A DNA stretch of 64,000 nt from Volvox africanus (GCA_030268105.1 BSDZ01000094.1:839001-903000); one strand, 5' to 3'; positions 9,664-24,748 are shown, counted from the first letter of the stretch. The notes: generated by a model from the letters alone, not told the origin. Numbers and translations are program-made.

Positions 9664-12600
9664 ATGATGATCACGCAGCAGCAGTTCCTCGGGCGGTCTA
9701 GCAAGAGGTTCACTGCGATTACTTCTGCTGCTGCTGCAATGCCCACGGCACTACTGCTGGCTGTCGCCATGCTGGTCTCCATGTCGTCCATGTAGGTTAT
9801 TTATTTCGCCATGCGTTCTCTGCTGGCGTTTAGTGTTTGTGATGAGCTACGAACGCACGCACCACTGTTGCATGTTGCATGCCCTAACATCTGCTTCTGG
9901 AAGCAAGCAAGGCAGGCAGCAGGCAGCAGGCTCCGAAATAAAGCTCGTCCGTGAGGATGTATAAGATAGAGTCGTTGTTAATTCCATCCCACGCAATATG
10001 TAATAATAAGGCCGTGCGTCGCGTCGGTGGTCGGCCTGTCGCTCTGTCGTCCTTGCTACTTTTATATGTAATAAGCAATCAGCGTAGCAGGGATCCTCAT
10101 CACTTGTGATGTTACTTTTCCTGCTTGGTTGCTTTTCCTGCGATGCTTCAATTCGTTCATATCTTTAATACAAGCATCCAACAAATAAAGCTAGGCCTTT
10201 ATTACTTGCATGCATGTGCATGGTTTCATCCGCTCCATCGCTCGGTCATTTCGTTGTCATGTATATAATATTATATGTATTACAAATGATATTTATATAT
10301 ATGTGGTTTATATGGGGTATATATATGTGTGTATGTGTGTATATGTTTATGTATACATATATATTTCGGGTTAGAGGAGAGGTTTCCCCGTCCTTTGAGC
10401 AGCTAGGTGTCCCCCGTTTTCTGTTGGGCCCTTCTGTGGTTTCTTGGTGGCCCTGAGTGCTCAGTAAGTGGCCAGGCGAGAGCCTCTGAGGGCTCGCTGG
10501 CCCTAGTGAGAGGGGGAGCACGTGGCAAGACAGACAGACAAAGCCACGTGTTCCTCCCCTGCGCTGTGGCTCGGTCCGGTCAGGACCCCCGGTGCTCGTC
10601 TTTGAAGGGCGAGTCGCCCACAGTGTAACACCCATAATATATATACATACATATACACGTATATATATATATATATATATACGTATATATACATATGTAT
10701 ATGGTGTTACACTGTATTTGGGCGATATGCCATGCAAGGACAAGCACCGGCGGCCCTGAACACCGGGCCGAACAACATATAGCGCAGGGGGAGAACACAC
10801 GGCTATGTATATGCGAGGGCCGTTTACAAAATAACACGGAGGCTTAAATGAATCACGCTTTGCTGTCGCAGCTCTGCTTATCGCAGCCGCTTTCGCGTAA
10901 GCAGTACTACATATTCGCACTGACCAGTGCGCCGGCTGCCTTATGTGTAAAACACTCCGAAGCATTCCGTGTTTCCCGCAAGCACTGCGGTAGTCACTGC
11001 TTCATGTATGTGCTGCTTCCGGGCTGCACCACTGCAGGGCTGCACCACTCCCTTCGGGCGCTCCACCGCGACTGACATGTTTTTACATGCATCCCCGCGC
11101 CACGCCTGCTGCCGGCACTACGTTCAAAGGAGAAGTCAAGGGGTGCCAATGGGCTACCCATAACATGTTGAAGAGCGCCGTCCTTTCCCAGATTGCTGCC
11201 GTGGGCGCTGTGATGGATGAGCGAGTTACGCCATTCTCAAACTGCACCGAGGACAGCGCCGTTAAAAGCACCACTAATTTTTGTTGGGCGTTCAATTCCT
11301 CTGCAGAAGGTGCAAAGCTGCAGGAATGGGCCGTGAATCTCGTCACCAAATTGCGTCTTGAAGCTATAGGCTTTGAGACAAAATACAAATGCTCTCCATG
11401 GCTCATTGACAATCGAATGGATGTAATCTTTGGCGGCTACGGCGTCTACCCGGATATCCCCCCAGGGGACATCAACGCAGATGCCAACAAGGACGCGCCG
11501 CCCGAAATGTCGAACATTGAGTGTACCCCCGACTTGTCCAGATTGAACTATCCAAAAAGCACGTGAGTTGATTCCTTATATCCATCATTTGTGCAGTCGC
11601 TTAATTGAGGATAGATTGAGCACTGCATCCCCGTATTGTGCTGGCTTGGTGCAGCTCTCGTGTCAGGTCCTAAGAACTATATATACATCATGTTTATCTA
11701 CTAGATTGATAAACAGGTACGTAGGTCGTAGGTAGGTAGGTATATAGATAGGAAGATATGGTAGGCAGGAAGGTAGGTAGATAGGTAGCTAGATAGCATC
11801 CCGCCTAATTAGCTCGAAAATCAAATTAAGTTCCCAGGGTTTGCATAGACATGGCAGGGTGTACCTAGCAGATAGCCTAGCAGGTATATGCATATGCATA
11901 TGCATATAATATATATATGTGTATATATATATATATATGGGGTATCTGATAGGCTAGCAGATAGCCTGCTGGCCCTGCTACCTAGCAGGCCCCTTGCTAG
12001 CCGAAAGCTAGATAGGTAGCAGATGCGTATTTGGGTGGGTCCTTTCCTGCTAGCCCTATCAGGATAAGAGGGGTTCTTGCAAGTGCTGATACCAATCCTT
12101 GTTCATCAAGGTGTCTTTATTCCTCTTAGTAAGATGACCAGGTGGTATACATGCCCCGGACTATTTATTGTCTACTGCCACCCAAGGGTCTGTCAACCCT
12201 TGCTCACACACATGCATCTGCTGCCTGCTGCCTCCTGACTCTCATAACTACTGCAGTTGCAACACGACGATGCGCAACACTCAGTTTGGGGTTCAGAGCT
12301 GGGTATACACCTATCCTGGTCGGAAGCCAACGACAACACTGTACTGTTTTGCCGTGGAAGTCCTCAACGCAACTGATCCAACAGTAAGATAAAAAGTGAT
12401 GTGGCTTTGCTTGATTTCCAAATGAACTTGCTCCTGCCCTGCTGTGTACAGCACTTAGCTGTAATAAAGGATAGGAAAGCATGTTTTGCATTACAGGTGG
12501 TAAATCCAAGTTGTGTGCATGGCATGCGCCTGGTACATATTGATGTAGCAGCTGCTGCTGCTGATGATTAACTTAGCAAGCGATGCATATAGAAATTATG

Positions 12601-13615
12601 CATTTATACACATACCTGCATCACCTACCTGCATGAAATCGTCTGGCTCAGCTGGCTGGCTGATTGGCATCAAGCTATACACGCACACATATACATACCA
12701 AGGGATTATACAACGTTATGCAGAGCCCCTGCGGCCGGACGGACACACTGTTCAAGGCAGAGATCTGGGGGGATGACAAGCAGCGCCAGAAGCTGAAAGG
12801 CATTGCCATACAGCCCGTGGGCGCCAAGAATTTCACCTACCGGTCACCAAGCTGGGGAGCACCAGGCGACCAAACCATTAAGGTGTCTCAGCTGAATTGG
12901 ACCCCACAGCAGGCCAACGGCAGCAAGATTTGCTTAGAGCTGGACTCCACCACAGATATTGACTCGTTTTGCTTGTTTGGCCACAAAACCTGCTGGTAAG
13001 GATGTTTCACTGTAGTATCCTGGGGTATCTAAGGCTAGTATCCAGGATGGTCAGGAATCTAGACATCTTCCGACCGGGCCTGTACAGTTTGGCGGATATT
13101 AACACAGACATACAACATCGACAAGCAGTGACATTAACATACTGTTATTCATCATTCCCCGAACATACAGCACTACTGACAAACACACACATCTAACACA
13201 CTGTCACTACTATCTTTGGCCTACAGCCGCAGGCTACAGATGGATTCTTAGACATACTGTTAATGCATTCAATTGATTTTAAACATATCTACAGCTGCTG
13301 CTATCCTGCCTGTGTGTGTCATGTGTTTGCCCTCCCATCCTGTCTACCTATGTGATGCATGCAGGATCAACTTCTTTGATGAATCACTGGCTTGCTGCCC
13401 CCTGTATCCGTCAACTACCGTTGATAAGTTATCCGAAGGTATTGTGTAGTTGTTGAGAGCCTCAAAGGCATCTCGGGAGATAAACATAAATATAAATATA
13501 AATATAAATATAAATATAAATATAAATATAAATATAAATATAAATATAAATATAAATATAAATATAAATATAAATATAAATATAAATATAAATATAAATA
13601 TAAATATAAATATAA

Positions 13616-13651
<36 letters not shown>

Positions 13652-14185
13652 CAGAGAGAGGGAGAGAGAGAAGAGAGAGAGAACCCTAAAATCCCTAAAA
13701 CCCTAAACCCTATATATATATGTATATGTGTGTGTGTGTGTATGTGTATGTCGTTGTATCCTATTGCATGGATGCTGCACCCAGACTTGGCCAGTGCTGG
13801 AGACTTTACGGAAGAGGACGCCAAGCTATTGGTACAAATGATCGATGTGGAGAAGGCGTTTGCTAAACTTGACAGTCAGGCCAAAGCTCAATCCACTTTT
13901 ATGGCCACGGCCAGCAAGTGCTTTGACCTGAATTTGTGGGTCTTCCGGCTTGTGGGCTGCGTGGACACCTCCAAACTGGCCGTGTCCCTGAAGGCCTACG
14001 TCAAGATCCCATTGCTTGGATCCAAGCTCATGGGTTCGTGCACTGTGAGCTTGTCATCCGGTCCCGGATGCTTGTTGGGTTACCCAAAAGTTGCCTCCAT
14101 CCGGCTCTACTTCAAGGGTCGGTCGCTCATGATGGAAGCTTCCTTCCTGGGCAAGAGCACGTCTTTCACTGTTTTCACTCTGTAA
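9664..14185 (+). CDS. Secreted pherophorin-like glycoprotein, copy 2
   Basis: Exons 9664-9791, 11038-11562, 12257-12383, 12724-12995, 13365-13438, 13785-14185. It encodes the same 508 residues as copy 1, with the same splice sites. Intron 1 is longer by 6 bp of AT and intron 5 by 32 bp because of a pure, uninterrupted hexamer tract. Intron 3 carries the triplet variant GCTGCTGCTGCTGATGATT shared by units 2-6. Apparently intact. Confidence 0.75.
10541..10805. mobile_element. Foldback element in intron 1, copy 2
   Basis: Same inverted-repeat element as in unit 1 with a TA core 6 bp longer. Arms unchanged by eye. Confidence 0.6.
13481..13711. repeat. Intron 5 compound microsatellite, unit 2
   Basis: (AAATAT)n of about 140 bp without AAATAC interruptions, then a longer (AT)n, GA-rich tract and telomere-like motifs at 13683-13711. 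Confidence 0.95.
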
Positions 14186-16910
14186 TTCCGTCCATCCATT
14201 AACGAAACAAGTCATTTTTGGCCAAGCTTGCTATCTAGCTAGCAGCTAGATATATAGTTAGTACATATATGTACTCGGTTGGTTGCTCTGTGGTGGCTGG
14301 CTAATCATCCTCCGTCTGCGTGCAGTACATACACGCCGGCAACACTGGCAACATATGCAATATGGCGCGCATGGCAGGCGCATGCACTACTACTGACAAA
14401 ACAACTGCTGTGTCACTAAGCATTTGCTACGGCATTTGCTATTCCCGCGCGATGTGTGTACACCCGTGTACATATATACTGATCACGCCCCCACATACAC
14501 ACACATGTATAAACCGATGTGTTGGTGAGGTTATTGATAATCGTACTAGAGGTAAATTATCGCTTCTTGTGGATACGCGGTGGCCTCTACCTACCTACCT
14601 ACCTACCTACCTACCTGCACACGCACGTACGTATCTGTTGCATTAGGATTCAATTATCACCGCTGCGTTGGTTGCTGTGATCTAACAAGGTGCTAAGCGA
14701 TCGTAATGAAATCATTTCTAGTAGTAAATATATTTGCATATATTTAGCTGGTCATGCGCCATGGAATCCATGCATTCCTGTCATGTGGGTGTATGTGAGG
14801 CTGGCGCAGCAGTGCGCTAGCTGTAGCTCGGGCAACTACACTAGACACAGACTCCAGGCTCCGTCGCGGAGCTCTATTGGCAGCTAATCAGGGTGATCAG
14901 TCCTGATAGCGCCTTTATTAGGCTGATCTATTGGCGGCCTGGGCAGATGCGTGGAATGTGAACTACTGTAAGAGTCTGTATAATATTGTTACAATGGCTC
15001 AATTCCGAACAGTCTATATAGATCAGGCGAAGCGCTTCCAATGGGAAGTCTTCGCCTTAGGTAACAGCAAGAGATCACCGAAATGTACGGCTCTTGGATC
15101 CAACAACGACCAACTGTCATTCACGCGAATCAGCAGCTATCGGAACTGTCGTTTCCTAACCGCTCTTTTACCAGAATTGTCACGCCGTCAACGGTGCATG
15201 ACAGCTGTCATGTGCAGCGAACGGCATCGCTGCGTCCACGACACTGGGGGTGTGGACTCTCCCCCCCGAACGCAGCTAGGGAAACTGGCGAGGGAGGTGA
15301 CGGCAATATCCATGCGCATGGGGTCTCCTGAGAGCCAGAAATCAATGCTTGTTCTGACTGGCTTGTCCTGCCGTCCCCCGTCCCCCGTCCCCCGTCCCCC
15401 GTCTCCCGTCTCCCGTCCCCCGTCCCCCGTCCCCCGTCGCCCTCTCTCACCATAATCCCTGGCTGGGGGTCCGTGTATTTTGCTTGGCACTATTAGACTG
15501 TGTGGAGTTACTGTGCACTCTTACAATGGGGTATCGGCAGCCAGACTACTAATCTGCGTTGATCTTGCGGGTTTATACGTAGTCTACGGCTGCATCAACG
15601 CGGTTTTCCTGACAATCTCAGCTCTATGCTTGAAGTGGTTACATTTGTCCTGTATGTATGCATTCCCCCCTTCTGCTTCCGTCTTCCCGGGCGGACGTTC
15701 ATCGTGAGAGATTTGAGAAACGCAAAAGAAAAGAAACTCGCACTGCACTCCAATATTTTCAAATGAGGCCCTACAATTTTTTTCGTCTGCGGATCGCTAG
15801 TGGGGTGCGGTATGGCCTTCCTTCTGCTACGGCATGAATGCAATATTTGCAACTATCTATATGAATGTTTTTGGTTTTAAAACACAGCATAAATAACACT
15901 ATTTGGCGCTGTAATGACGGCTTCGATGCGCGAAGGCGCTTCGGAGCTAATTAAGCTAAAGGCTGAAGTCGGAATTCCATTTTCAGCACACATAGTGCGG
16001 CATAACGAAACAAGGATTCCAGACATGTGTACTCTATCATCGGGAAATATGTAGCTAGGCTAGAAACATGCTGTGGGTAACGAATATACCCATCCAATAA
16101 CCAAATCGGGGTTCCACAAAATACAGGTTTAAGGAGCGTAACATGTTTTCACAGAAACTGCCTGTAGTAAAGGATGTACCCATCGCTCGGGGTATCAGTT
16201 CTTGGAAACGTTTTTTTATGAAAGATTGTATCTTCTTTAAATTAAAGAATTATTATTAACTTACTATATTTATTTTATTACCTTTATCTGCTGTGCAGAT
16301 GACACGAATGCTACGCCACTCGTAATCAAGTAGTGGGTAGCTATAGGGCGTGTGGCTTACTAACTTTGTTTTCATCAGCACCTAGATAGCGTTTCAATTC
16401 AGCTTGATGATGCATACTTGAGTCTCTTGGTTGCTGGCCCGTCTGAGCCATCGATGTTTGTTATTATTAGCGCATTATTATAAGGATGGAAGACGATAAG
16501 AAGCAAAATAGACAGGGCGAAATCGAAAGCTTACATGCAATACAGCTACTACAAATGCGATGCCATGCGATTAATTAGTGCAGGGAACGAAGTAAGCGGC
16601 GGTACATTTTTCGCAAATCATTAAGTGTGTTGCTATCTTAGGCAGGCGGGAGGCACTTAAGCTGGTTTACAGGTCATTTTGCATGTATGTCGAGCGAAGG
16701 AACGAGCTTTTGCAATAACATGCATGTTAATGCCAAGCAGGTGCGTGAATGGATGGACTGACAGCTCTAGACAGCAGGCCCATGAACGCATATCTACCTG
16801 TATGTACCTATCGTGCGTTGTATCCTTGCATGATTCATGACCACTACTGCCATTCGAGCAGTACGGAGGGCGAAATGAACGGGATCGATGAGCCCGCCGC
16901 CTTCCCGCCA

Positions 16911-17062
16911 AATAAGTTATGCCCTCTATTAAAGCTTGGAAGATATCAAGAAGTCGTGGAAACACTACATAAAATACTTGAATTAGAACCTAATTAGAAC
17001 CTACAAATCAAAAAGCTATAAATGCTAAAGAACAAGCGTTAATAAAGCTAAAGGAGTCATAG
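16911..17062 (+). pseudogene. TPR-like gene fragment, copy 3
   Basis: Same broken TPR-like frame and 11-bp duplication as in unit 1. Confidence 0.45.
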
Positions 17063-17367
17063 AACACACCCTCAACAGGTACTTTGAATTCTTCTGCCAG
17101 GAAATAATTAAACCTAGCTTTAACAAGATTTGTTGCTTTTTTACTTCGATCTTCCTACATGAATAACCACACCTAGTAACCAAACTGAAGGTGGGCGGAA
17201 GTGGGCGCCAAATCGAAGTTCCGTACACAGGTACGTGGTTTGGGAAAGAACACGCTTATAAGTAAGCGTGCTCTCGGAGCTGCATTCCCAACGCCGATTG
17301 ACACCTAGCTCGCTCCCCTGCCTGCTGGAATCTAAGCATATATATCTACGGCGTCCAAAGAAGCAGG

Positions 17368-20300
17368 ATGATGATCACGCAGCAGCAGTTCCTCGGGCGG
17401 TCTAGCAAGAGGTTCACTGCGATTACTTCTGCTGCTGCTGCAATGCCCACGGCACTACTGCTGGCTGTCGCCATGCTGGTCTCCATGTCGTCCATGTAGG
17501 TTATTTATTTCGCCATGCGTTCTCTGCTGGCGTTTAGTGTTTGTGATGAGCTACGAACGCACGCACCACTGTTGCATGTTGCATGCCCTAACATCTGCTT
17601 CTGGAAGCAAGCAAGGCAGGCAGCAGGCAGCAGGCTCCGAAATAAAGCTCGTCCGTGAGGATGTATAAGATAGAGTCGTTGTTAATTCCATCCCACGCAA
17701 TATGTAATAATAAGGCCGTGCGTCGCGTCGGTGGTCGGCCTGTCGCTCTGTCGTCCTTGCTACTTTTATATGTAATAAGCAATCAGCGTAGCAGGGATCC
17801 TCATCACTTGTGATGTTACTTTTCCTGCTTGGTTGCTTTTCCTGCGATGCTTCAATTCGTTCATATCTTTAATACAAGCATCCAACAAATAAAGCTAGGC
17901 CTTTATTACTTGCATGCATGTGCATGGTTTCATCCGCTCCATCGCTCGGTCATTTCGTTGTCATGTATATAATATTATATGTATTACAAATGATATTTAT
18001 ATATATGTGGTTTATATGGGGTATATATATGTGTGTATGTGTGTATATGTTTATGTATACATATATATTTCGGGTTAGAGGAGAGGTTTCCCCGTCCTTT
18101 GAGCAGCTAGGTGTCCCCCGTTTTCTGTTGGGCCCTTCTGTGGTTTCTTGGTGGCCCTGAGTGCTCAGTAAGTGGCCAGGCGAGAGCCTCTGAGGGCTCG
18201 CTGGCCCTAGTGAGAGGGGGAGCACGTGGCAAGACAGACAGACAAAGCCACGTGTTCCTCCCCTGCGCTGTGGCTCGGTCCGGTCAGGACCCCCGGTGCT
18301 CGTCTTTGAAGGGCGAGTCGCCCACAGTGTAACACCCATAATATATATACATACATATACACGTATATATATATATATATATATATACGTATATATACAT
18401 ATGTATATGGTGTTACACTGTATTTGGGCGATATGCCATGCAAGGACAAGCACCGGCGGCCCTGAACACCGGGCCGAACAACATATAGCGCAGGGGGAGA
18501 ACACACGGCTATGTATATGCGAGGGCCGTTTACAAAATAACACGGAGGCTTAAATGAATCACGCTTTGCTGTCGCAGCTCTGCTTATCGCAGCCGCTTTC
18601 GCGTAAGCAGTACTACATATTCGCACTGACCAGTGCGCCGGCTGCCTTATGTGTAAAACACTCCGAAGCATTCCGTGTTTCCCGCAAGCACTGCGGTAGT
18701 CACTGCTTCATGTATGTGCTGCTTCCGGGCTGCACCACTGCAGGGCTGCACCACTCCCTTCGGGCGCTCCACCGCGACTGACATGTTTTTACATGCATCC
18801 CCGCGCCACGCCTGCTGCCGGCACTACGTTCAAAGGAGAAGTCAAGGGGTGCCAATGGGCTACCCATAACATGTTGAAGAGCGCCGTCCTTTCCCAGATT
18901 GCTGCCGTGGGCGCTGTGATGGATGAGCGAGTTACGCCATTCTCAAACTGCACCGAGGACAGCGCCGTTAAAAGCACCACTAATTTTTGTTGGGCGTTCA
19001 ATTCCTCTGCAGAAGGTGCAAAGCTGCAGGAATGGGCCGTGAATCTCGTCACCAAATTGCGTCTTGAAGCTATAGGCTTTGAGACAAAATACAAATGCTC
19101 TCCATGGCTCATTGACAATCGAATGGATGTAATCTTTGGCGGCTACGGCGTCTACCCGGATATCCCCCCAGGGGACATCAACGCAGATGCCAACAAGGAC
19201 GCGCCGCCCGAAATGTCGAACATTGAGTGTACCCCCGACTTGTCCAGATTGAACTATCCAAAAAGCACGTGAGTTGATTCCTTATATCCATCATTTGTGC
19301 AGTCGCTTAATTGAGGATAGATTGAGCACTGCATCCCCGTATTGTGCTGGCTTGGTGCAGCTCTCGTGTCAGGTCCTAAGAACTATATATACATCATGTT
19401 TATCTACTAGATTGATAAACAGGTACGTAGGTCGTAGGTAGGTAGGTATATAGATAGGAAGATATGGTAGGCAGGAAGGTAGGTAGATAGGTAGCTAGAT
19501 AGCATCCCGCCTAATTAGCTCGAAAATCAAATTAAGTTCCCAGGGTTTGCATAGACATGGCAGGGTGTACCTAGCAGATAGCCTAGCAGGTATATGCATA
19601 TGCATATGCATATAATATATATATGTGTATATATATATATATATGGGGTATCTGATAGGCTAGCAGATAGCCTGCTGGCCCTGCTACCTAGCAGGCCCCT
19701 TGCTAGCCGAAAGCTAGATAGGTAGCAGATGCGTATTTGGGTGGGTCCTTTCCTGCTAGCCCTATCAGGATAAGAGGGGTTCTTGCAAGTGCTGATACCA
19801 ATCCTTGTTCATCAAGGTGTCTTTATTCCTCTTAGTAAGATGACCAGGTGGTATACATGCCCCGGACTATTTATTGTCTACTGCCACCCAAGGGTCTGTC
19901 AACCCTTGCTCACACACATGCATCTGCTGCCTGCTGCCTCCTGACTCTCATAACTACTGCAGTTGCAACACGACGATGCGCAACACTCAGTTTGGGGTTC
20001 AGAGCTGGGTATACACCTATCCTGGTCGGAAGCCAACGACAACACTGTACTGTTTTGCCGTGGAAGTCCTCAACGCAACTGATCCAACAGTAAGATAAAA
20101 AGTGATGTGGCTTTGCTTGATTTCCAAATGAACTTGCTCCTGCCCTGCTGTGTACAGCACTTAGCTGTAATAAAGGATAGGAAAGCATGTTTTGCATTAC
20201 AGGTGGTAAATCCAAGTTGTGTGCATGGCATGCGCCTGGTACATATTGATGTAGCAGCTGCTGCTGCTGATGATTAACTTAGCAAGCGATGCATATAGAA

Positions 20301-21871
20301 ATTATGCATTTATACACATACCTGCATCACCTACCTGCATGAAATCGTCTGGCTCAGCTGGCTGGCTGATTGGCATCAAGCTATACACGCACACATATAC
20401 ATACCAAGGGATTATACAACGTTATGCAGAGCCCCTGCGGCCGGACGGACACACTGTTCAAGGCAGAGATCTGGGGGGATGACAAGCAGCGCCAGAAGCT
20501 GAAAGGCATTGCCATACAGCCCGTGGGCGCCAAGAATTTCACCTACCGGTCACCAAGCTGGGGAGCACCAGGCGACCAAACCATTAAGGTGTCTCAGCTG
20601 AATTGGACCCCACAGCAGGCCAACGGCAGCAAGATTTGCTTAGAGCTGGACTCCACCACAGATATTGACTCGTTTTGCTTGTTTGGCCACAAAACCTGCT
20701 GGTAAGGATGTTTCACTGTAGTATCCTGGGGTATCTAAGGCTAGTATCCAGGATGGTCAGGAATCTAGACATCTTCCGACCGGGCCTGTACAGTTTGGCG
20801 GATATTAACACAGACATACAACATCGACAAGCAGTGACATTAACATACTGTTATTCATCATTCCCCGAACATACAGCACTACTGACAAACACACACATCT
20901 AACACACTGTCACTACTATCTTTGGCCTACAGCCGCAGGCTACAGATGGATTCTTAGACATACTGTTAATGCATTCAATTGATTTTAAACATATCTACAG
21001 CTGCTGCTATCCTGCCTGTGTGTGTCATGTGTTTGCCCTCCCATCCTGTCTACCTATGTGATGCATGCAGGATCAACTTCTTTGATGAATCACTGGCTTG
21101 CTGCCCCCTGTATCCGTCAACTACCGTTGATAAGTTATCCGAAGGTATTGTGTAGTTGTTGAGAGCCTCAAAGGCATCTCGGGAGATAAATATAAATATA
21201 AATATAAATATAAATATAAATATAAATATAAATATAAATATAAATATAAATATAAATATAAATATAAATATAAATATAAATATAAATACAAATACAAATA
21301 TAAATATAATATATATATATATATATATATATACATACAGAGAGAGGGAGAGAGAGAAGAGAGAGAGAACCCTAAAATCCCTAAAACCCTAAACCCTATA
21401 TATATATGTATATGTGTGTGTGTGTGTATGTGTATGTCGTTGTATCCTATTGCATGGATGCTGCACCCAGACTTGGCCAGTGCTGGAGACTTTACGGAAG
21501 AGGACGCCAAGCTATTGGTACAAATGATCGATGTGGAGAAGGCGTTTGCTAAACTTGACAGTCAGGCCAAAGCTCAATCCACTTTTATGGCCACGGCCAG
21601 CAAGTGCTTTGACCTGAATTTGTGGGTCTTCCGGCTTGTGGGCTGCGTGGACACCTCCAAACTGGCCGTGTCCCTGAAGGCCTACGTCAAGATCCCATTG
21701 CTTGGATCCAAGCTCATGGGTTCGTGCACTGTGAGCTTGTCATCCGGTCCCGGATGCTTGTTGGGTTACCCAAAAGTTGCCTCCATCCGGCTCTACTTCA
21801 AGGGTCGGTCGCTCATGATGGAAGCTTCCTTCCTGGGCAAGAGCACGTCTTTCACTGTTTTCACTCTGTAA
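17368..21871 (+). CDS. Secreted pherophorin-like glycoprotein, copy 3
   Basis: Exons 17368-17495, 18744-19268, 19963-20089, 20430-20701, 21071-21144, 21471-21871. Encoded protein and splice junctions are the same as in copy 1: signal peptide, Cys-containing N-terminal region, single pherophorin domain ending in CCP, unrecognised C-terminal domain. Only intron lengths differ. Apparently intact. Confidence 0.75.
18245..18511. mobile_element. Foldback element in intron 1, copy 3
   Basis: Same element; TA core is the longest of the seven copies. Confidence 0.6.
21187..21397. repeat. Intron 5 compound microsatellite, unit 3
   Basis: (AAATAT)n with two AAATAC interruptions, (AT)n, GA-rich tract and telomere-like motifs at 21369-21397. 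Confidence 0.95.
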
Positions 21872-24596
21872 TTCCGTCCATCCATTAACGAAACAAGTCA
21901 TTTTTGGCCAAGCTTGCTATCTAGCTAGCAGCTAGATATATAGTTAGTACATATATGTACTCGGTTGGTTGCTCTGTGGTGGCTGGCTAATCATCCTCCG
22001 TCTGCGTGCAGTACATACACGCCGGCAACACTGGCAACATATGCAATATGGCGCGCATGGCAGGCGCATGCACTACTACTGACAAAACAACTGCTGTGTC
22101 ACTAAGCATTTGCTACGGCATTTGCTATTCCCGCGCGATGTGTGTACACCCGTGTACATATATACTGATCACGCCCCCACATACACACACATGTATAAAC
22201 CGATGTGTTGGTGAGGTTATTGATAATCGTACTAGAGGTAAATTATCGCTTCTTGTGGATACGCGGTGGCCTCTACCTACCTACCTACCTACCTACCTAC
22301 CTGCACACGCACGTACGTATCTGTTGCATTAGGATTCAATTATCACCGCTGCGTTGGTTGCTGTGATCTAACAAGGTGCTAAGCGATCGTAATGAAATCA
22401 TTTCTAGTAGTAAATATATTTGCATATATTTAGCTGGTCATGCGCCATGGAATCCATGCATTCCTGTCATGTGGGTGTATGTGAGGCTGGCGCAGCAGTG
22501 CGCTAGCTGTAGCTCGGGCAACTACACTAGACACAGACTCCAGGCTCCGTCGCGGAGCTCTATTGGCAGCTAATCAGGGTGATCAGTCCTGATAGCGCCT
22601 TTATTAGGCTGATCTATTGGCGGCCTGGGCAGATGCGTGGAATGTGAACTACTGTAAGAGTCTGTATAATATTGTTACAATGGCTCAATTCCGAACAGTC
22701 TATATAGATCAGGCGAAGCGCTTCCAATGGGAAGTCTTCGCCTTAGGTAACAGCAAGAGATCACCGAAATGTACGGCTCTTGGATCCAACAACGACCAAC
22801 TGTCATTCACGCGAATCAGCAGCTATCGGAACTGTCGTTTCCTAACCGCTCTTTTACCAGAATTGTCACGCCGTCAACGGTGCATGACAGCTGTCATGTG
22901 CAGCGAACGGCATCGCTGCGTCCACGACACTGGGGGTGTGGACTCTCCCCCCCGAACGCAGCTAGGGAAACTGGCGAGGGAGGTGACGGCAATATCCATG
23001 CGCATGGGGTCTCCTGAGAGCCAGAAATCAATGCTTGTTCTGACTGGCTTGTCCTGCCGTCCCCCGTCCCCCGTCCCCCGTCCCCCGTCTCCCGTCTCCC
23101 GTCCCCCGTCCCCCGTCCCCCGTCGCCCTCTCTCACCATAATCCCTGGCTGGGGGTCCGTGTATTTTGCTTGGCACTATTAGACTGTGTGGAGTTACTGT
23201 GCACTCTTACAATGGGGTATCGGCAGCCAGACTACTAATCTGCGTTGATCTTGCGGGTTTATACGTAGTCTACGGCTGCATCAACGCGGTTTTCCTGACA
23301 ATCTCAGCTCTATGCTTGAAGTGGTTACATTTGTCCTGTATGTATGCATTCCCCCCTTCTGCTTCCGTCTTCCCGGGCGGACGTTCATCGTGAGAGATTT
23401 GAGAAACGCAAAAGAAAAGAAACTCGCACTGCACTCCAATATTTTCAAATGAGGCCCTACAATTTTTTTCGTCTGCGGATCGCTAGTGGGGTGCGGTATG
23501 GCCTTCCTTCTGCTACGGCATGAATGCAATATTTGCAACTATCTATATGAATGTTTTTGGTTTTAAAACACAGCATAAATAACACTATTTGGCGCTGTAA
23601 TGACGGCTTCGATGCGCGAAGGCGCTTCGGAGCTAATTAAGCTAAAGGCTGAAGTCGGAATTCCATTTTCAGCACACATAGTGCGGCATAACGAAACAAG
23701 GATTCCAGACATGTGTACTCTATCATCGGGAAATATGTAGCTAGGCTAGAAACATGCTGTGGGTAACGAATATACCCATCCAATAACCAAATCGGGGTTC
23801 CACAAAATACAGGTTTAAGGAGCGTAACATGTTTTCACAGAAACTGCCTGTAGTAAAGGATGTACCCATCGCTCGGGGTATCAGTTCTTGGAAACGTTTT
23901 TTTATGAAAGATTGTATCTTCTTTAAATTAAAGAATTATTATTAACTTACTATATTTATTTTATTACCTTTATCTGCTGTGCAGATGACACGAATGCTAC
24001 GCCACTCGTAATCAAGTAGTGGGTAGCTATAGGGCGTGTGGCTTACTAACTTTGTTTTCATCAGCACCTAGATAGCGTTTCAATTCAGCTTGATGATGCA
24101 TACTTGAGTCTCTTGGTTGCTGGCCCGTCTGAGCCATCGATGTTTGTTATTATTAGCGCATTATTATAAGGATGGAAGACGATAAGAAGCAAAATAGACA
24201 GGGCGAAATCGAAAGCTTACATGCAATACAGCTACTACAAATGCGATGCCATGCGATTAATTAGTGCAGGGAACGAAGTAAGCGGCGGTACATTTTTCGC
24301 AAATCATTAAGTGTGTTGCTATCTTAGGCAGGCGGGAGGCACTTAAGCTGGTTTACAGGTCATTTTGCATGTATGTCGAGCGAAGGAACGAGCTTTTGCA
24401 ATAACATGCATGTTAATGCCAAGCAGGTGCGTGAATGGATGGACTGACAGCTCTAGACAGCAGGCCCATGAACGCATATCTACCTGTATGTACCTATCGT
24501 GCGTTGTATCCTTGCATGATTCATGACCACTACTGCCATTCGAGCAGTACGGAGGGCGAAATGAACGGGATCGATGAGCCCGCCGCCTTCCCGCCA

Positions 24597-24748
24597 AATA
24601 AGTTATGCCCTCTATTAAAGCTTGGAAGATATCAAGAAGTCGTGGAAACACTACATAAAATACTTGAATTAGAACCTAATTAGAACCTACAAATCAAAAA
24701 GCTATAAATGCTAAAGAACAAGCGTTAATAAAGCTAAAGGAGTCATAG
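24597..24748 (+). pseudogene. TPR-like gene fragment, copy 4
   Basis: Same broken TPR-like frame and 11-bp duplication as in unit 1. Confidence 0.45.

Larger units (their letters stand above)
7667..15370 (+). repeat. Tandem array unit 2 (complete, 7704 bp)
   Basis: Distinguished by one extra T in the ATTTTT run near 8275 (shared only with unit 8), one T fewer in the T run near 8510, GACATGAATG near 8597, GTGTGTTGC near 8923 and GCAGTACGG near 9157. Its intron 5 hexamer tract begins with AAACAT and lacks the AAATAC interruptions of the other copies. Confidence 0.97.
15371..23056 (+). repeat. Tandem array unit 3 (complete, 7686 bp)
   Basis: Carries the GTGTGTTGC and GCAGTACGG variants of units 2-5 and the longest TA core in the foldback element (8 bp longer than in unit 1). 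The intron 5 hexamer tract has two AAATAC interruptions. Confidence 0.97.
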